64,000 nt of DNA. It comes from Flavicella sediminum. Its GTDB lineage: Bacteria > Bacteroidota > Bacteroidia > Flavobacteriales > Flavobacteriaceae. Below the pieces are notes generated by a model that was not told where the DNA came from, made no database searches, and saw only the letters and a program-made list of their open reading frames with translations. The position numbers and the translations under genes are program-made. Position 1 is the stretch's first letter. The number at the start of each line of letters is the position of its first letter. This document shows positions 33,966-43,073 of the stretch, in pieces. The stretch lies in assembly GCF_006381105.1 (NCBI RefSeq), contig NZ_VDET01000002.1, positions 1 to 64,000 on the forward strand, given 5' to 3'.

Positions 33966-35352
33966 TGTTTAGTTTAGTTAGTATATGGGCAAGGGCATCA
34001 TTATCTCCCACATTTCCTGGGAAAATAATATAAGGCACCTTTGGAAATTTTGTTTCTTCTCCTAGCTTCCAAACGGGAACGCCAGGAATAATTTGTCCTT
34101 CAACAAATGCTTTTTTAACCCCCAAAGCTTTTACAGCAATATCACTTGAAGTAATCCCTCCTTTGGCTAAAATATATTTCGGACAGGTTTGCAATCCTTT
34201 TACAATACGGATCAAGCTAGAAGAAACTTGGTTTACAATTTTCAAACTTTCTACGCCATCAATTCCTGTTTTAACAAGTCGTGATGTGTAAATAACCACT
34301 TCTTTTCCTGCTCCTAAATTTGCATCTATAAAATGGATTGCTTTATTTATTTCAATCTGTTGTTCTTCTTTTTGCAGTAGTTTAGTTACTTCTACTTCAT
34401 AAAAAGCATACGATTTGTTTTCTTTTAATTTCGTTAATTGTGCTGTTGTTTTAGGAACATAAGAACCTACAATTGTTAAACCTCCAATTCCTGTACTTAT
34501 CAATTCTGACTTTTCAAGGAGTTCTTTTTTTTCAATATTCGCAATAGCATTTACAAAGGAAGCCGAACATCTAATAACTGCTGGCAAAGCAGATTGTAAA
34601 AAGCCCAAAGCAAACGATTGTAAATCTTCATAACAGGTTGCATTCACCACATAAAACTTGTCAGCTTTATTGACTAATAAAGTTTTACAAACTTGCACGG
34701 GACCTTGTTTTCTAAGAACATCTAAAGAAAAACTTTGAACCGCTTCCGCTTTAACCAATCCTCCTGTTTTCTCTGAAATCCATTCTTTTAGATTGGAAGC
34801 AGTATATCCAAAAGTTGCATCCTTAGCAAAAGGACTTTCTCCTACGGGAAAAAATACGCCATCCTGCTCCATATAATGCACATCATTCACAGTCACTCTT
34901 CCTCCTTCAAAAAACGCAGGAATTAAAAATTGTTTGCAATTATCAAGCCCTAAACCGTTTTCCAAGGCACTTGTTTCTGCTTGATAATGTCCTCGTAAGG
35001 TAGAATCTCCCCTACTTAAAATTATGGTACTTTTGTTATATTTCGATGCCGATTTCCCTACTCGATCAGCGATTGTTTTAGCAACTTCATAGGCTTTATT
35101 TTCCTGAAAGCTTCTAGAATTAGTCAAAATAAAAAACACTCTTGTACCACTTTCAAATTCGCCATCTAAAGTTTCCTGCTCCCAATCGGTAAGCACTGAA
35201 ACTCCATGTACTGTTTGCGTACCTGTCGGATCATCATCCAACACAACAATAACGGGTTTGCTTTTAGACAAGCATTCGGCAATCTCTTCCTTATAACTTT
35301 TTTGCTTGTCTGAATTATAAACAGCCAATTTTATGTCTATTTGTTCAGTCAT
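33958..35352 (-). CDS. Four-carbon acid sugar kinase (DUF1537, OtnK/DtnK-like)
   Basis: The product is 464 aa from the ATG at 35352 (MTEQIDIKLAVYN), 1 bp after the cyclase stop. A TTG 12 bp upstream would overlap that gene and is less likely. The N-terminal part has the family signature VVLDDDPTGTQTVHGVSV and the substrate motif LSRGDSTLRGHY. The C-terminal ATP-binding part has YILAKGGITSSDIAV and GNVGDNDAL. Known members phosphorylate D-threonate, L-threonate or D-erythronate at O-4. No PdxA2, OtnC or OtnI partner is in the operon, so the substrate here may differ. Confidence 0.87.
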   Translation of the reverse strand: MTEQIDIKLAVYNSDKQKSYKEEIAECLSKSKPVIVVLDDDPTGTQTVHGVSVLTDWEQETLDGEFESGTRVFFILTNSRSFQENKAYEVAKTIADRVGKSASKYNKSTIILSRGDSTLRGHYQAETSALENGLGLDNCKQFLIPAFFEGGRVTVNDVHYMEQDGVFFPVGESPFAKDATFGYTASNLKEWISEKTGGLVKAEAVQSFSLDVLRKQGPVQVCKTLLVNKADKFYVVNATCYEDLQSFALGFLQSALPAVIRCSASFVNAIANIEKKELLEKSELISTGIGGLTIVGSYVPKTTAQLTKLKENKSYAFYEVEVTKLLQKEEQQIEINKAIHFIDANLGAGKEVVIYTSRLVKTGIDGVESLKIVNQVSSSLIRIVKGLQTCPKYILAKGGITSSDIAVKALGVKKAFVEGQIIPGVPVWKLGEETKFPKVPYIIFPGNVGDNDALAHILTKLNNE

Positions 35353-35353
35353 T

Positions 35354-36001
35354 TTATCTTTCAATCGCTATAATTCTTGCCGGAGAACCATCACCTTTTT
35401 TTACTTTTAAAGGAAGCGCTATCAAACTTACTGAGGCCGATTTAATTTTATCTAAATTCACCAAACCTTCTACAATAATGATATTCCCTTTCATTAAAAT
35501 TTCATGAATCAAGGTGACTTCTTCTATTGAGTTTACATCGGCTACAGAAGGTGGTTCTACACCAATCATGTTAATTTTCTTAGCAACACACCATTCAGCA
35601 AATTCTTGACTCAACCTTGGCAATTCGTTTCGATACAAATCCGTTCCAAAAAACTGACTCCAACCTGTTTTTAACAACAGGCTGTCACCGTCTTTTACTT
35701 TTTCAGCAATTTTCCCTAAATCATTTATAGAAATCAAACCTTTCGATTTGATATGAGATAGATCGACCAACCAGGCTTTAGAAATTAATCTATCTACAGG
35801 AATTTCATCAATTGTTTGGCTGCTCACATTAAAATGCAAAGGAGCATCCATGTGTGTTCCAATATGAGAATACAGTTGCAATGTTGAAGCATTCCAACCA
35901 TCTTCTTCCATAGATTTTGCAACACTAATCGTCACCCCAGGATCACCATTTGAAATGCTGCGTGTTAAATCGATAATTTTATTTCCTGTATCTATTTGCA
36001 T
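35354..36001 (-). CDS. Cyclase-family metal hydrolase (kynurenine formamidase-like)
   Basis: The 215-aa product has the metal-binding motif HIGTHMDAPLHF (near residues 46-57) and the N-terminal DLTRSISNGDPG of the SCL/cyclase family, which includes bacterial KynB. A role in tryptophan breakdown is unlikely here, because no other kyn gene is near. The operon context suggests hydrolysis of a lactone or similar form of a sugar acid. It lies 1 bp after the dehydrogenase gene. The reaction is inference. Confidence 0.82.
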   Translation of the reverse strand: MQIDTGNKIIDLTRSISNGDPGVTISVAKSMEEDGWNASTLQLYSHIGTHMDAPLHFNVSSQTIDEIPVDRLISKAWLVDLSHIKSKGLISINDLGKIAEKVKDGDSLLLKTGWSQFFGTDLYRNELPRLSQEFAEWCVAKKINMIGVEPPSVADVNSIEEVTLIHEILMKGNIIIVEGLVNLDKIKSASVSLIALPLKVKKGDGSPARIIAIER

Positions 36002-36002
36002 T

Positions 36003-37070
36003 TTATTTTTTAGCGTTTAAGGCTTCTAATACATTGTTCATAATATCGGTTGTACTTGCAGTACCTCCTAAATCTTTCGTAAATTCTCCTTTAGAAGTTG
36101 CTTTACCTATGGCTTCCATAATTGCTTTTGAAGCCTCCAATTCGCCAATATGTTCCAACATAATCGCTCCTGACCAAATTTGTCCAATTGGATTTGCAAT
36201 ATTTTGTCCAGCAATATCTGGTGCCGAACCATGTATAGGTTCAAACATAGATGGGAATTCGTTTTCGGGATTGATATTTCCACTTCCTCCTAAACCTAAA
36301 CTTCCCATAATAGCACCTCCTAAATCTGATAAAATATCTCCAATTAGATTTGTCGTTACAATTACATCAAAAACTTCTGGTTTTAAAACAAAACTTGCAG
36401 AAGCATTATCTACATACATTTTATCATAGGCTACATCTGGGTATTGTTCAGCAACTTCTGCAATAACCTGATCCCAATATTTTAAACTATGTATTAAGGT
36501 ATTTGACTTAGTTACATTGGTCACCTTCTTTCTTCTTTTTTGCGCTAATTTAAACGAATAATGTGCAATACGCTCAATACCATGTCGAGTAAATATACTG
36601 GTATCAATTGCCATTCCTCCTGGTTTATCAGCATGCATTATTTTTCCGCTTTGTACAAATTCACCTTCGTTATTTTCTCTTACAACAACAAAATCAATGT
36701 CTTTTTCTGTTTTATATCTTAACGGACTTTCAACACCTGCAAATAATTTTACCGGGCGGTAATTTACATATTGTTCAAATGCTGTTCTAACTTTAAACGT
36801 ATAATCTCTTGCTGGCAAAGTATCATCTACTTCTGGCAAGCCAACGGCTCCAAAAAAGATGGCATCAAACCTTTTCAAATCTTCCAAAGCATTGTCTGCC
36901 ATAAACTGACCATGCTCTTTGTAGTAACCAGCACCATATGGAAACTCTTCTGTCGCTATTTCGAACCCAAACTTTTTAGCAGCCGCATGTACAACTGCCA
37001 TTCCAGCAGGTACAATTTCTCTTCCTATCCCATCTCCATTTACAACTGCAATACTGTACTTTTTACCCAT
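36003..37070 (-). CDS. Tartrate/D-malate-type decarboxylating dehydrogenase (TtuC-like)
   Basis: The 355-aa product belongs to the isocitrate/isopropylmalate dehydrogenase family. It has NGDGIGREIVPAG, the substrate-binding FVVVRENNEGEF, the catalytic Lys in VTNVTKSNTLIHSL, and the Asp set in NLIGDILSDLGGA. The pattern GRE plus RENNEGE is close to tartrate dehydrogenase/decarboxylase and D-malate dehydrogenase. It uses NAD+ and a divalent metal in the cytoplasm. It is the first gene of the operon and divergent from lacI. The exact substrate is open: tartrate, malate or a C4 acid from the neighbouring enzymes. Confidence 0.87.
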   Translation of the reverse strand: MGKKYSIAVVNGDGIGREIVPAGMAVVHAAAKKFGFEIATEEFPYGAGYYKEHGQFMADNALEDLKRFDAIFFGAVGLPEVDDTLPARDYTFKVRTAFEQYVNYRPVKLFAGVESPLRYKTEKDIDFVVVRENNEGEFVQSGKIMHADKPGGMAIDTSIFTRHGIERIAHYSFKLAQKRRKKVTNVTKSNTLIHSLKYWDQVIAEVAEQYPDVAYDKMYVDNASASFVLKPEVFDVIVTTNLIGDILSDLGGAIMGSLGLGGSGNINPENEFPSMFEPIHGSAPDIAGQNIANPIGQIWSGAIMLEHIGELEASKAIMEAIGKATSKGEFTKDLGGTASTTDIMNNVLEALNAKK

Positions 37071-37110
37071 CTTTCTAGAAATTTAATATAATTTTTATTT
37101 TAAAATATTT

Positions 37111-37127
37111 TGCGCAATTATTTGCAC
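37111..37127. promoter_or_regulatory. LacI-type operator 1
   Basis: TGCGCAATTATTTGCAC is a near copy (15 of 17) of the site at 37204-37220 and has a partial TGC...GCA dyad. It lies 41 bp before the dehydrogenase ATG, just upstream of a weak -7 box (TAAATTTC on the minus strand, 37078-37085). Confidence 0.75.
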
Positions 37128-37203
37128 TGTGATTTTATTAATTTATTGTTCTACAATATTAATGATAAAATTAGATTAAAAAAATGCTTCGATTCAAGTT
37201 TAA

Positions 37204-37245
37204 TGCGCAATGTTTTGCACAACTCAAAGTTCTGTATTAAATTTG
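37204..37245 (+). promoter_or_regulatory. lacI promoter with overlapping operator 2
   Basis: The promoter is TTG (37215-37217), a 20-bp spacer and TAAATTTG (37238-37245), 13 bp before the ATG. Operator TGCGCAATGTTTTGCAC (37204-37220) covers the -33 element, so the regulator probably represses its own gene. The two operators are 93 bp apart centre to centre, which would allow looping over both promoters. Confidence 0.75.
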
Positions 37246-37258
37246 GAAAAATATTATT

Positions 37259-38275
37259 ATGAAAAAAACGACTCTTAAAGACATCGCAATCAAACTGCAA
37301 GTTTCGGTTTCAACCGTTTCTAGAGCTTTACAAAATAATCCTAGAATTAGTAAAGAAATTCGTGACTTAGTTTTACAAACAGCGAAAGAATTGAATTATT
37401 TTGCGAATAAAAACTTTGATTTTACTGGCTTAAAAAAAATGAATGCCATAGGGGTTATCGTTCCAAAAATAAGTTATCACTTATATGCAATGGCCATTAG
37501 TGGTATCGAAAAAATTGCTGAGGACAATAATATGAAAATCATTATATGCCAATCTAACGAATCTTATGAAAGAGAAAAAGGCTTGGTAAAGGAACTTATA
37601 GAAATTGGAATTGCTGGATTAATTGTCTCTCATGCCAGTCAGACTAAAAATTTTTCACATTTTCAAGAAGCGAAAGATCACAACATTCCGCTTGTATTTT
37701 TTAACCGATTGTGCGACGAAGTTGAAAGTGATAAAGTTGTGTTAGACAACTTTAGAGCCGCTTATGATGCGACGCAGCATTTGATAGAAATAGGTTGCCA
37801 AAAAATTGCTTATATCGGTGGCCCAGAAATTTTGCAAATTAGCAACACACGCTTGTTAGGCTATAAAAAAGCACTTGCCGACAGCAATTTTTCCTTAAAT
37901 GAAAAACTGATAGACTACTGTAATTTCAATCGAGAAAGTCATTTAACCCTTGCTAGAAAACTGCTTTACGCACCAACACACCCCGATGGAATTTTATGTT
38001 TTAGCGATCAAATTGCTATTTCTGTAATGTTGGCCGCCAAAGAAAGAGGTATAAAAATACCTGAAGATTTATCGATTATAGGATTTAACAATGAACCTAT
38101 TGATGAATTATTAGACCCAACCTTAACAAGTGTAGATCAACCTGATTACGAAATGGGTCTTGCCTCCGCACAATTCATCATCAATAGAATAAAAAACCAT
38201 CAAATAAAAAACACTAGAAAAATATTAAAGTCGAATTTAATTATTAGAAATTCTACTAACAGAAACAAACGCTAA
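37259..38275 (+). CDS. LacI-family transcriptional regulator
   Basis: The 338-aa product has an N-terminal LacI HTH (TLKDIAIKLQVSVSTVSRAL, about 4-23, with the hinge near 50) and a periplasmic-binding-protein-like effector domain (NAIGVIVPKISYHLYAMAIS, GLIVSHASQTKN, IAYIGGPEILQISNTRL). It is divergent from the sugar-acid operon and has two matching operators in the shared intergenic region, so it almost certainly controls that operon and itself. The effector is probably the imported acid or an intermediate. Its stop codon abuts that of pxpC with no gap. Confidence 0.92.
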   Translation: MKKTTLKDIAIKLQVSVSTVSRALQNNPRISKEIRDLVLQTAKELNYFANKNFDFTGLKKMNAIGVIVPKISYHLYAMAISGIEKIAEDNNMKIIICQSNESYEREKGLVKELIEIGIAGLIVSHASQTKNFSHFQEAKDHNIPLVFFNRLCDEVESDKVVLDNFRAAYDATQHLIEIGCQKIAYIGGPEILQISNTRLLGYKKALADSNFSLNEKLIDYCNFNRESHLTLARKLLYAPTHPDGILCFSDQIAISVMLAAKERGIKIPEDLSIIGFNNEPIDELLDPTLTSVDQPDYEMGLASAQFIINRIKNHQIKNTRKILKSNLIIRNSTNRNKR

Positions 38276-39202
38276 TTAAGTTTTCAAGAGCTTTTTTAAA
38301 CGCATATTCTTATTATGATTTAAGGCTTGCGCCTCCTCTAGAGACACCTGTCTAAATCTAATTTTATCACCCGGTTTTTGCTGTCCTAAAAAAGGAAGGT
38401 CAATAGCAATCACATTTGCTATTCTTGGATATCCGCCCGTGGTTTGCGCATCAGTCAATAAAACTATAGGCTGTCCATTTTCAGGGACTTGCACCGTGCC
38501 TGTAATGATTCCAGAAGAAAGTAATTCTGCTTTTTCTTTTAAGCACAAAGCGTCTCCTTCCAATCGATAGCCCATTCGGTTACTTTGGGCACCAATCACA
38601 TATTCCTTTTCGAAAAACGTTTTTTGGGATTCTTCTGAAAATAAATCAAACTCAATGCTAGGTAATACTCTTACTGTTAAACTTGAAGTATAGGCTAACT
38701 GAAACTCTTTGGGTACTTTTTTAACTTCTGTAATATTTTTAGTATTTAACAAAAGTCTATCCCCTTTTTTCAATGCTCTTCCTTGAAAACCTCCTAAAGC
38801 AGCATATGAGTATGTCGAAAAACTGCCCAACTCTTTTTCTAATTGAAGTCCCCCCGAAAATGAAATATAGGTCCGTACACCTGAACTCAACTTTCCAAAA
38901 CTAAGCACTGCTCCTTTTTCAACTTTCACACTTTTGTACATGGCAATAGCAGTGCCATTTATTTGAGGATTTAAATTAGCGCCGGTAATCCCTATAAAAG
39001 TTGTTGAATGAAATTTCATGACAGGTCCTATTAAAGTAAGCTCTAAAACAGCTTCATTCGAATGATTTCCAACCAGCCAATTAGCCAACTTAGCCGCATC
39101 TGTATCCATAGCGCCCGAAATTGGCATTCCGTAGTCTTGGTACCCAAATCTGCCTAAATCTTGAATTGTTGTAGAAAACCCAGGTTTAAGAATTTCAATC
39201 AT
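38276..39202 (-). CDS. pxpC: 5-oxoprolinase subunit C (biotin-dependent carboxyltransferase family)
   Basis: The 308-aa product matches PxpC/KipA: PGFSTTIQDLGRFGYQDYGM at the N-terminus, LELTLIGPVMKF, and the C-terminal GTVQVPENGQPIVLLTDAQT. With PxpA and PxpB it hydrolyses 5-oxoproline to glutamate using ATP. It overlaps pxpB by 8 bp. There is no room for a terminator before the convergent lacI stop, so antisense transcripts may occur here. Confidence 0.92.
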   Translation of the reverse strand: MIEILKPGFSTTIQDLGRFGYQDYGMPISGAMDTDAAKLANWLVGNHSNEAVLELTLIGPVMKFHSTTFIGITGANLNPQINGTAIAMYKSVKVEKGAVLSFGKLSSGVRTYISFSGGLQLEKELGSFSTYSYAALGGFQGRALKKGDRLLLNTKNITEVKKVPKEFQLAYTSSLTVRVLPSIEFDLFSEESQKTFFEKEYVIGAQSNRMGYRLEGDALCLKEKAELLSSGIITGTVQVPENGQPIVLLTDAQTTGGYPRIANVIAIDLPFLGQQKPGDKIRFRQVSLEEAQALNHNKNMRLKKLLKT

Positions 39203-39869
39203 GTTTAAGATTTTTATATTCCTCTAAACTAATTTCAACAAACTTAATTCGATCTCCTTGTTGAACTTTGAATGGAGTTTCCAAATTGGTTTTATCAAAA
39301 ATTTTAACTGGGGTTTTGCCTATAATTTGCCAACCACCGGGACTCGCCACCGAATACACACCTGTTTGCTGACCACCAATTCCGACAGCTCCTTCTTCAA
39401 TTCTCATCCTTGGATTGGCTTTTCTAGGACAAAATAATTTTTCATCCAAACCTCCTAAATAAAAAAAGCCAGGAGTAAAACCCAACATATAAACTAAATA
39501 TTCTGGCGCCGTATGTAGACTAATTATTTCCTCTTTTGTTAAACCAGTATGTAAAATAAGTTCCTCAAAATCCTTTCCAAATTCGGTATCATAACAAACA
39601 GGAATTTCAATAAGTCTAGTAAGCTGTCCTTTTTTTTCTTCTAAAGGAATATGTAATAATAGAGCTTTCAATTCTTTAAAAGAAATAATATGCGCATCAT
39701 AACTTATGGTAATCGTAGTAAAGGCAGGAATGATTGCAACAATTCCTTCTATTTTTTTCTCTTTTAAACTGCGGGTGTAGTTCACGATGATTGTATGTAT
39801 TTCCTCAGAGAAACCTTCTGAAAAAGTTAACAACACTGCTGAATCTCCATACACCTCACATTTCAACAT
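39195..39869 (-). CDS. pxpB: 5-oxoprolinase subunit B
   Basis: The 224-aa product matches PxpB/KipI. It has the conserved LGFTPGFFYLGGLDEKL, RKANPRMRIEEGAVGIGG and VYSVASPGGWQIIGKT. The related Bacillus KipI was first described as a kinase inhibitor, but the complete pxpABC set here supports the oxoprolinase role. It lies 1 bp after pxpA and overlaps pxpC. Confidence 0.92.
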   Translation of the reverse strand: MLKCEVYGDSAVLLTFSEGFSEEIHTIIVNYTRSLKEKKIEGIVAIIPAFTTITISYDAHIISFKELKALLLHIPLEEKKGQLTRLIEIPVCYDTEFGKDFEELILHTGLTKEEIISLHTAPEYLVYMLGFTPGFFYLGGLDEKLFCPRKANPRMRIEEGAVGIGGQQTGVYSVASPGGWQIIGKTPVKIFDKTNLETPFKVQQGDRIKFVEISLEEYKNLKHD

Positions 39870-39870
39870 A

Positions 39871-40623
39871 TTAAAATGATTTTATTTGAATATTTTTATT
39901 TAAAAAATCTTTTCGAAGTTTGTTGACAAACACCAGCGCATTTTCAGAATCGCCATGAACACAAATGCTTTCCGCTTCAATATGTAAAAGTTCACCTTCT
40001 ATAGTACTTACTTTATTCTCTAAAAGCATTTGCAAAGCTTGTTTACTAGATGCTTTTACAGAAGAGATAACAGCTCCTTTTTTTGTTCGTGGAACTAACA
40101 AACCATTATTTGTATAAGTACGATCAGCAAAAACTTCCTTTACAAAAGGAATACCGACAAGGGCTGCCGCTTTTTCCATTTGAGAATTTGCTTGTCCTAA
40201 AAAAATTAAATTTTGCCCAAAACTTTTGATTACTTCTGCTATTTCTACCGCCAAATTGAAATCCTTAGCCGCTTCATTGTACAAAGCTCCATGAGGTTTT
40301 ACATGACTCATTTTACCTCCATGAAATTCAGTTAATTTTTGAATAACACCGATTTGATAGCGCAGACTTGCCTTTAATTCCACAGAAGAAAGGTCCATTT
40401 TTTTTCTTCCAAAATTCTCTAAATCTGGATACGAAGGATGTGCACCAATTTGCACGCCGTTTTTAATAGCCAAAACAATAGCATTCTGAATGGTTAAAGG
40501 ATCTCCACCATGAAAACCACAAGCGATATTACAAGAAGTAATCAACGGAATTAAGGCTTCATCTTGACCTATTTTCTTAGCGTAATAACTCTCACCAACA
40601 TCACAATTTAAATCAATTCGCAT
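39871..40623 (-). CDS. pxpA: 5-oxoprolinase subunit A (LamB/YcsF family)
   Basis: The 250-aa product begins MRIDLNCDVGESYYAKKIGQ and has the family words SCNIACGFHGGDPLTI, IGAHPSYPDLENFGRKKM and HVKPHGALYN, with the His/Asp residues expected in the active site. It is the first gene of pxpABC and starts 8 bp after the sppA stop, so the operon may be read together with sppA. 5-Oxoproline arises from spontaneous glutamine cyclisation and must be recycled. Confidence 0.93.
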   Translation of the reverse strand: MRIDLNCDVGESYYAKKIGQDEALIPLITSCNIACGFHGGDPLTIQNAIVLAIKNGVQIGAHPSYPDLENFGRKKMDLSSVELKASLRYQIGVIQKLTEFHGGKMSHVKPHGALYNEAAKDFNLAVEIAEVIKSFGQNLIFLGQANSQMEKAAALVGIPFVKEVFADRTYTNNGLLVPRTKKGAVISSVKASSKQALQMLLENKVSTIEGELLHIEAESICVHGDSENALVFVNKLRKDFLNKNIQIKSF

Positions 40624-40631
40624 AAGGTTTC

Positions 40632-42374
40632 TTACTTTAGTTCATATACAAAAGGAAGTCTTGCCTGCATACCCATTGCTGTTTTTAAATCTTGTAGTTT
40701 TTTAAACAATTGAAAATTTGCAGTACCTACCCATTCTTTTAAAAGTGAGGCTTCCGATTTTATAAAGGGAATTCCTTTTAAAGTCTCTTTAAAATCTTTT
40801 TCATAAGAAGGGTAATTTACGGTTCTATAATCGCTCAGTCCGGCTGCTGTTGCTGCAATTTCCATAGCCCTTTCCAATCCACCCAGTTCATCTACCAAAC
40901 CGTTCTGTAAGGCTTGCGTCCCCGTCCAAACTCTACCTTGTGCAAGTTCATGCGCTTCTTCAAAAGTCATGTTTCTACCTTTGGCAACTTTACTTACAAA
41001 CGAATGATACACTTTATCAACTCCTTCTTTGGTTACCTTATAGTACGCAGCATTCATCGGTTGAAAAGCACTGTAAGAACCACCTTTATTCGTCGCAACT
41101 CTATCAGAATGAATTCCAATGTTTTCAGAAAACTCACTTATATTTGGAACAATTCCGTAAACGCCTATAGAGCCAGTTATGGTTGAAGGTTCAGCAACTA
41201 TTTTATCCGCATTACAAGCAATATAATAACCACCTGAAGCTGCTAAGTCTCCCATAGAAACAATCAATGGCTTTTCAGCTTTTGTCAACTCCAATTCTCG
41301 CCATATCAAATCAGAAGCCAAAGCACTTCCTCCGGGAGAGTTCACTCGTAAAACGACCGCTTTGATGCTTTCTTTATTTCTTGCTTTTTTTAGAGCTTCA
41401 ATAATCATTTCTTGTCCCACATAATTTTCATCTCCTCGTCCGTAAATAATTTCACCTTGCGCATAAATCACTGCAATTTTATTTGGAGAAGAATTAAACT
41501 TAGCTCCCTTACCTGTTTTTATATAGTCGGTCAATGAAATAGTTGAAAATTTACCTCCAAGTAAATTGGTGATTTTAGCATCATAGGCATCTTTATAAAT
41601 AACACCGTCCACCAAATGATTCTCTTTTGCCAACTCAGCACTTCTTCCTAACAAATTATCAGCAATATGGTTTAAGGTTTCCTTTGTAACCTCGCGTTCT
41701 TCTGAAACTCCCGTTAAAACGTCATCCCAAATAGAATCGATCAATTCTTTTAACTGCAATCGATTTGAATCACTCATTTTATTTTCCAAATAAGGCTCTA
41801 CCGCACTTTTGTATTTTCCATGTCGAATGACTTCCATTTTCATCCCATATTTATCTTGAAAATCTTTAAAAAATAACGTTTCAAAAGCCAAGCCTTTAAA
41901 TTCGACTTCTCCTAAGGGACTTACAAAAACGGAATCAGCAACGGAGCTTAAATAGTATTCTTTTTGACCATAAAAATCGCCATGAGCGAAAATAAATTTT
42001 CCAGACTCTTTAAATGAAGTCAAAGCCTCACGTATAGATTTTACCTGTGTTAAACCTGCTGAAACAGCTTTTGTCTCTAAACTAATTCCTTTTATGTTGG
42101 CGTCATACTTTGCATTTTCTATTGCCGTTGCAATAGCATTCAAACCAATAAAATCCTCATTCTGACCTAAAATTTCAGAAATAGGATCGGTTGCTTTTGG
42201 TGCATAATCTTTCACTACAGCTTCTAAGGAAAGTTTTAAAACAGAATTCGTTTTCACTTCAATTTCTTCTTCTTGACCAACAAAAAAGGCAATAAGAATA
42301 ATTGAAAATAAAATAATTGTACAGGCTATGAAAAAGCCCATAACCGAGGCTAGCAAATTTTTTAAAAAGTCCAT
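40632..42374 (-). CDS. sppA: Signal peptide peptidase SppA, long (67K) form
   Basis: The 580-aa product has one N-terminal membrane helix (about 8-30) and two tandem peptidase-like domains, as in the long E. coli-type enzyme. The N-terminal domain carries the general-base Lys region RHGKYKSAVEPYLENKMSD. The C-terminal domain carries the nucleophile Ser in MGDLAASGGYYIACNADK and the oxyanion stretch VLRVNSPGGSALASD. It degrades leftover signal peptides in the membrane. A perfect TATATTTG -7 box lies about 25 bp upstream, divergent from folK. Confidence 0.93.
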   Translation of the reverse strand: MDFLKNLLASVMGFFIACTIILFSIILIAFFVGQEEEIEVKTNSVLKLSLEAVVKDYAPKATDPISEILGQNEDFIGLNAIATAIENAKYDANIKGISLETKAVSAGLTQVKSIREALTSFKESGKFIFAHGDFYGQKEYYLSSVADSVFVSPLGEVEFKGLAFETLFFKDFQDKYGMKMEVIRHGKYKSAVEPYLENKMSDSNRLQLKELIDSIWDDVLTGVSEEREVTKETLNHIADNLLGRSAELAKENHLVDGVIYKDAYDAKITNLLGGKFSTISLTDYIKTGKGAKFNSSPNKIAVIYAQGEIIYGRGDENYVGQEMIIEALKKARNKESIKAVVLRVNSPGGSALASDLIWRELELTKAEKPLIVSMGDLAASGGYYIACNADKIVAEPSTITGSIGVYGIVPNISEFSENIGIHSDRVATNKGGSYSAFQPMNAAYYKVTKEGVDKVYHSFVSKVAKGRNMTFEEAHELAQGRVWTGTQALQNGLVDELGGLERAMEIAATAAGLSDYRTVNYPSYEKDFKETLKGIPFIKSEASLLKEWVGTANFQLFKKLQDLKTAMGMQARLPFVYELK

Positions 42375-42434
42375 TGAAAATTAATTTATGAGCAAATATA
42401 AACTATTCTGTTTTCTTTCGTTTCTTTGTGGCTT

Positions 42435-42935
42435 ATGAAATCTACTACTTATTTATCCTTAGGAAGCAATTTATCTGACAAGCTTCAAAACCTAAAAAAC
42501 GCTGTAAATGCTATTGAACAAGAAATAGGAATTGTTTCAAAAATTTCTTCTATTTATGCAACTCCAGCACTTGGATTTGAAGGAAATGAGTTTTATAATA
42601 TTTGTATTGAAGTAAAAACCGAACTCAATTCCTCAGAACTTTTAGACAAAATTTTAGCTATGGAAATTGAACTTGGTAGAATTAGAAATGCTCGTGTTGG
42701 CTATCAAAATAGAGTCATTGATATTGATGTTATTTTATTTCAAAATGAAGTGCTTGTAAGCAAGTCATTAATCATTCCTCATCCCAGAGCTATAGAACGA
42801 AATTTTGTACTTTACCCCTTAAATGAAATCGCCAAAGACACCGTATTCCCTAATACAAAAAACACCATACAACAGCTTCTAGAGCTATGCAAAGACACTA
42901 GTAAAATTGAAAAAACAGATCAAAAAATCCGTTAA
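42435..42935 (+). CDS. folK: 6-hydroxymethyl-7,8-dihydropterin pyrophosphokinase
   Basis: The product is 166 aa from the ATG at 42435 (MKSTTYLSLGSNLSDKL). A GTG 9 bp upstream is possible but not needed. It has the family words YLSLGSNLSDKLQNL, TPALGFEGNEFYNI, ELGRIRNARVGYQNRVIDID and IIPHPRAIERNFVLYPLNEI. It makes the pyrophosphorylated pterin used by dihydropteroate synthase in folate biosynthesis, in line with thyA and folA elsewhere in the window. It is transcribed alone or with the long OmpA gene 138 bp later. Confidence 0.94.
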   Translation: MKSTTYLSLGSNLSDKLQNLKNAVNAIEQEIGIVSKISSIYATPALGFEGNEFYNICIEVKTELNSSELLDKILAMEIELGRIRNARVGYQNRVIDIDVILFQNEVLVSKSLIIPHPRAIERNFVLYPLNEIAKDTVFPNTKNTIQQLLELCKDTSKIEKTDQKIR

Positions 42936-43073
42936 AAAACTGCAATTAATTAACATAGTTTAACGACCAAACCTTAGCTACAATAAATGAGTGAAAAAAT
43001 TCGTTTAGTAAAATAATAGTATTATTTTTGCTATTGTTCTACCCTAAGGAATTTGATTAATTTAAATTTTAGA

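Noticed and set aside
35354-36001. Kynurenine formamidase of tryptophan breakdown
   Set aside because: The family motif fits, but the gene is inside a sugar-acid operon and no other kynurenine gene is in the window.
38276-40623. pxpBC as a kinase-inhibitor pair (KipI/KipA)
   Set aside because: The full pxpA-pxpB-pxpC set is together and in order, which supports 5-oxoprolinase; no matching sporulation kinase is near.
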